Assembly: GCA_041661865.1 (NCBI GenBank)
Contig: JBAZTO010000045.1
Location: 1 to 34,894 of the forward strand
From: JBAZTO01 sp041661865
GTDB lineage: Bacteria; Planctomycetota; Phycisphaerae; SM23-33
DNA length: 34,894 nucleotides
Reading direction: 5' to 3'
In this document: positions 32,957-34,894 of the stretch, in pieces
Layout: each line of letters opens with the position of its first letter
Numbering within the stretch: the first letter of the stretch is position 1
Made by a program: the position numbers and the translations under genes
The notes under the pieces: model-generated
What the model was told of the DNA's origin: nothing
Database searches by the model: none
Seen by the model: the letters and a program-made list of their open reading frames with translations, nothing else

Positions 32957-34819
32957 ATGAGTATTAAATTATGGTTGTGCCTGGTTGCTTCGGTGGCGAT
33001 GATCGCCTTGGGCAGCGGTTCGGCCCAAGCTCTTGATTCCAACAGTATCGATTTCAACACGACGAACGGCACCTGGGGCACTGCCAACTTCACCGTACTC
33101 CCCGGCGCCCGCGGAAACAAGGTTACCGACTCCTACCTGGGCGCCGACCATCCGGAATTCCCAACGGCGACCCCTGACGCGTGCGACGCGGTGTACGTGC
33201 GTAACGGAGGCACCTGCACCATTGCGGGCACAACGGCAGCCTCGGCGTATTCGACCACTGTCGGCGGCGAAAGGGTCGGGTTGATCGAAGGCTATACCCC
33301 CGGCACCAGCGACTACCCGGTCTTGTATCAGGCTCCCAGCACTCTGGTGGTCGAAGCGAACGCCAGCCTGACGACAGTTTATAAGGTGAAGGTGGGAACC
33401 AAGTACGATGGGACGATGACTCAGTACGGTAACGTCACGTCGGGCACCGGCGGCATTCTGACCATCGGCGAGGGATTCGCCGGGGACGTCTATGCCGGCG
33501 TTCCGGACGGCAACAGCTACTACATCGGCAACGGCACTTACAATCTCCAGAGCGGCAATCTCACCAGCGGCGGCTTGATCGTGGGCGAGAAGGGCGCGAC
33601 GGGCATCCTCAACCAGAACGGCGGCAGCTTTGACAGCAGCGGCAAAGGCCCCGCCATCGGCAAGAACGGCGGCACCGGCACCTACAACATGAACGCCGGA
33701 ACGTCCGTCATACGGGTGTCCGACACGCCTTATATCGGCCAGGGCGGCGTTGGGAACACAGGCTTCTTTAGCGGCACCGGCACGGGCCTGATCAACGTGA
33801 CCGGCGGCTCGATGGTCGTCAGGCCCCTGACCACCAATACCAATGTCTGGATGAACATCGGCAGCGTGGCCAACGTGAACTATGACGGCAACGGCGCCCT
33901 CAAGATTTCCGGCGGCACCTTCCGGCACGACGCCAGCGCCGCAGTCGGTTTCGTGTGGAACTCCATTATTGTCGGCGACAATGCCACCGCCGGCGGCACC
34001 GGCATCGCCAAGGGCCTGATTGAAGTCACCAACACCGGCACGCTGTTGACCAGCCATCGAATCTTCCTGGGCAATGGCGCTTACACGAGCCAGGCGACTT
34101 TGAATGTCGGCAAGGACGCCACGGTGAAAATCGGCGGGTTGGGGACTGATTCCGGCAGCGGAACCTCCAGCACGGTCAAGGTCGGCGTGGAAATCGGCAG
34201 CGCCACCGATTACTCGAACATCGATTTGGTCAGCGCCGGCACCGGCCTTGTTCTTACCGGCGCCATGTCCAGAACGCTCGACATCCAGATGCTGTCGAGC
34301 TCCTACGTTCCCTATGCAAACAAGGATTTTGCGTTCATTACCAACTGCTACGGAACCACCAGCACGGGTAACTTCACCGCTTTCACGAGCAACCTGTCGA
34401 TCAACGCCGCCAACTACGCTTTCGCCGACGCCAATGGGCTGATCGACCCCAACGTGACGGCGCTGGCCTGGACCGGCGCCATCTCTTGGCCGAGCGGCAG
34501 CGGTCCCATCGCCAATTACCTGGCGAAGACCAACATCTACGCCCGCAAGGGTGACGCCAACCGTGACGGCCTGGTTTCAACCGGTGACCTGTCCCTGCTG
34601 GCCGGCAGTTGGGGCCAGAGCGGCAAGACGTGGGCCAACGGCGACTTCAACGGTGACGGCATCGTCGGCACCGGCGACCTGTCGCTGCTGGCGGGCAACT
34701 GGGGCTGGAACGGCCAGTCGGCTGCTCCCGCTCCGGATATGCAGGTTCCCGAGCCGGCGACCCTGACCCTGCTGGGTCTGGGCGGTTTGGCCCTGATTCG
34801 TCGTCGTTCGTCGAAGTAG
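32957..34819 (+). CDS. PEP-CTERM surface protein with dockerin-type repeats
   Basis: A 620-residue exported protein. ATG 32957 follows AAAGGAG and gives a signal peptide (LWLCLVASVAMIALGSGSAQA); ATG 32930 (MRHIKGDEK...) is an alternative. Residues about 60-500 are Gly/Asn/Thr-rich repeats with units such as YNLQSGNLTSGGLIVGEKG, as in autotransporter-like beta-helix passenger domains. Two dockerin-type calcium repeats follow: GDANRDGLVSTGDLSLLAG (532-550) and GDFNGDGIVGTGDLSLLAG (562-580). The end is VPEP (597-600), a hydrophobic stretch (ATLTLLGLGGLALI) and RRR: a PEP-CTERM sorting signal, cut by an exosortase. No exosortase is in the window. The N-terminal style resembles the lyase at 1265, but no catalytic domain is seen. 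Function is probably surface display or a scaffold. Confidence 0.9.
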   Translation: MSIKLWLCLVASVAMIALGSGSAQALDSNSIDFNTTNGTWGTANFTVLPGARGNKVTDSYLGADHPEFPTATPDACDAVYVRNGGTCTIAGTTAASAYSTTVGGERVGLIEGYTPGTSDYPVLYQAPSTLVVEANASLTTVYKVKVGTKYDGTMTQYGNVTSGTGGILTIGEGFAGDVYAGVPDGNSYYIGNGTYNLQSGNLTSGGLIVGEKGATGILNQNGGSFDSSGKGPAIGKNGGTGTYNMNAGTSVIRVSDTPYIGQGGVGNTGFFSGTGTGLINVTGGSMVVRPLTTNTNVWMNIGSVANVNYDGNGALKISGGTFRHDASAAVGFVWNSIIVGDNATAGGTGIAKGLIEVTNTGTLLTSHRIFLGNGAYTSQATLNVGKDATVKIGGLGTDSGSGTSSTVKVGVEIGSATDYSNIDLVSAGTGLVLTGAMSRTLDIQMLSSSYVPYANKDFAFITNCYGTTSTGNFTAFTSNLSINAANYAFADANGLIDPNVTALAWTGAISWPSGSGPIANYLAKTNIYARKGDANRDGLVSTGDLSLLAGSWGQSGKTWANGDFNGDGIVGTGDLSLLAGNWGWNGQSAAPAPDMQVPEPATLTLLGLGGLALIRRRSSK

Positions 34820-34894
34820 CATTGAAGAGTATGTAAAAGCCTCATCCGGGCACGGCGTAAGGCCGTCCCAGGCGGGGGCTGAGAGATGAGTAGC

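Noticed and set aside
1..34894. tRNA or rRNA genes
   Set aside because: No cloverleaf with the conserved TTC-loop and no rRNA-like segment was recognised in the gaps by eye; a tRNAscan-SE and Infernal run would settle it.

Overview
The window reads as a high-GC planctomycete chromosome, most likely of the Phycisphaerae or a relative. This is inferred from a PEP-CTERM protein with dockerin-type repeats, a secreted PL1-type lyase, a DUF6785/DUF6784-like membrane protein, and many extragenic palindromes. No rRNA or tRNA gene was seen, so the placement rests on gene content alone.

Layout. 1-1264 is non-coding: a pair of 91-bp direct repeats, a perfect 16-bp palindrome matching the ParB-binding site parS, a cluster of hairpins and a good sigma70-type promoter. 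Then come a secreted pectate-lyase-like protein (1265-3466), thioredoxin with a WCMPC active site (3668-4003), NAD(P)HX epimerase (4236-4919), a polytopic membrane protein (5159-7036) and a galactokinase-like GHMP kinase (7278-8357). 8711-16186 is a tight five-gene operon: HlyD adaptor, DUF3467 protein, GAF-TM-HlyD protein, M50 site-2 protease with a PqqD-like N-terminus and HlyD-like C-terminus, and a short SecA-like ATPase. I read it as an export/processing machine that I cannot match to a characterised system; it is the strongest candidate for something undescribed.

16362-19723 holds a WalJ/YycJ-type hydrolase, a zinc-dependent dehydrogenase and KduD. With the lyase at the left edge, KduD points to pectin/uronate use. 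On the minus strand are a DUF6785-like membrane protein (19783-21789) and a MutS2 homologue (21965-24523) that lacks the Smr nuclease domain and has three KOW-like modules. LemA and HtpX (24689-26212) and an amidase lipoprotein (26311-27009) follow.

27191-29460 looks like a small acquired segment: the C-terminal part of a tyrosine recombinase behind a 20-bp inverted repeat, then an unrecognised protein with a PD-(D/E)XK-like nuclease motif and its own terminator. The right end carries a small lipoprotein and an OmpA-like lipoprotein (minus strand), a thioredoxin-fold lipoprotein coupled to the ribosome-rescue factor ArfB, and the PEP-CTERM/dockerin protein (32957-34819).

A second theme is a family of composite extragenic palindromes (4002-4134, 4921-5041, 27017-27160, 31213-31366, plus short single copies). 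Their internal hairpins keep short loops of TCT/TCC or the complement while the stems change on both sides together. Each long copy is enclosed by its own unique outer inverted repeat.
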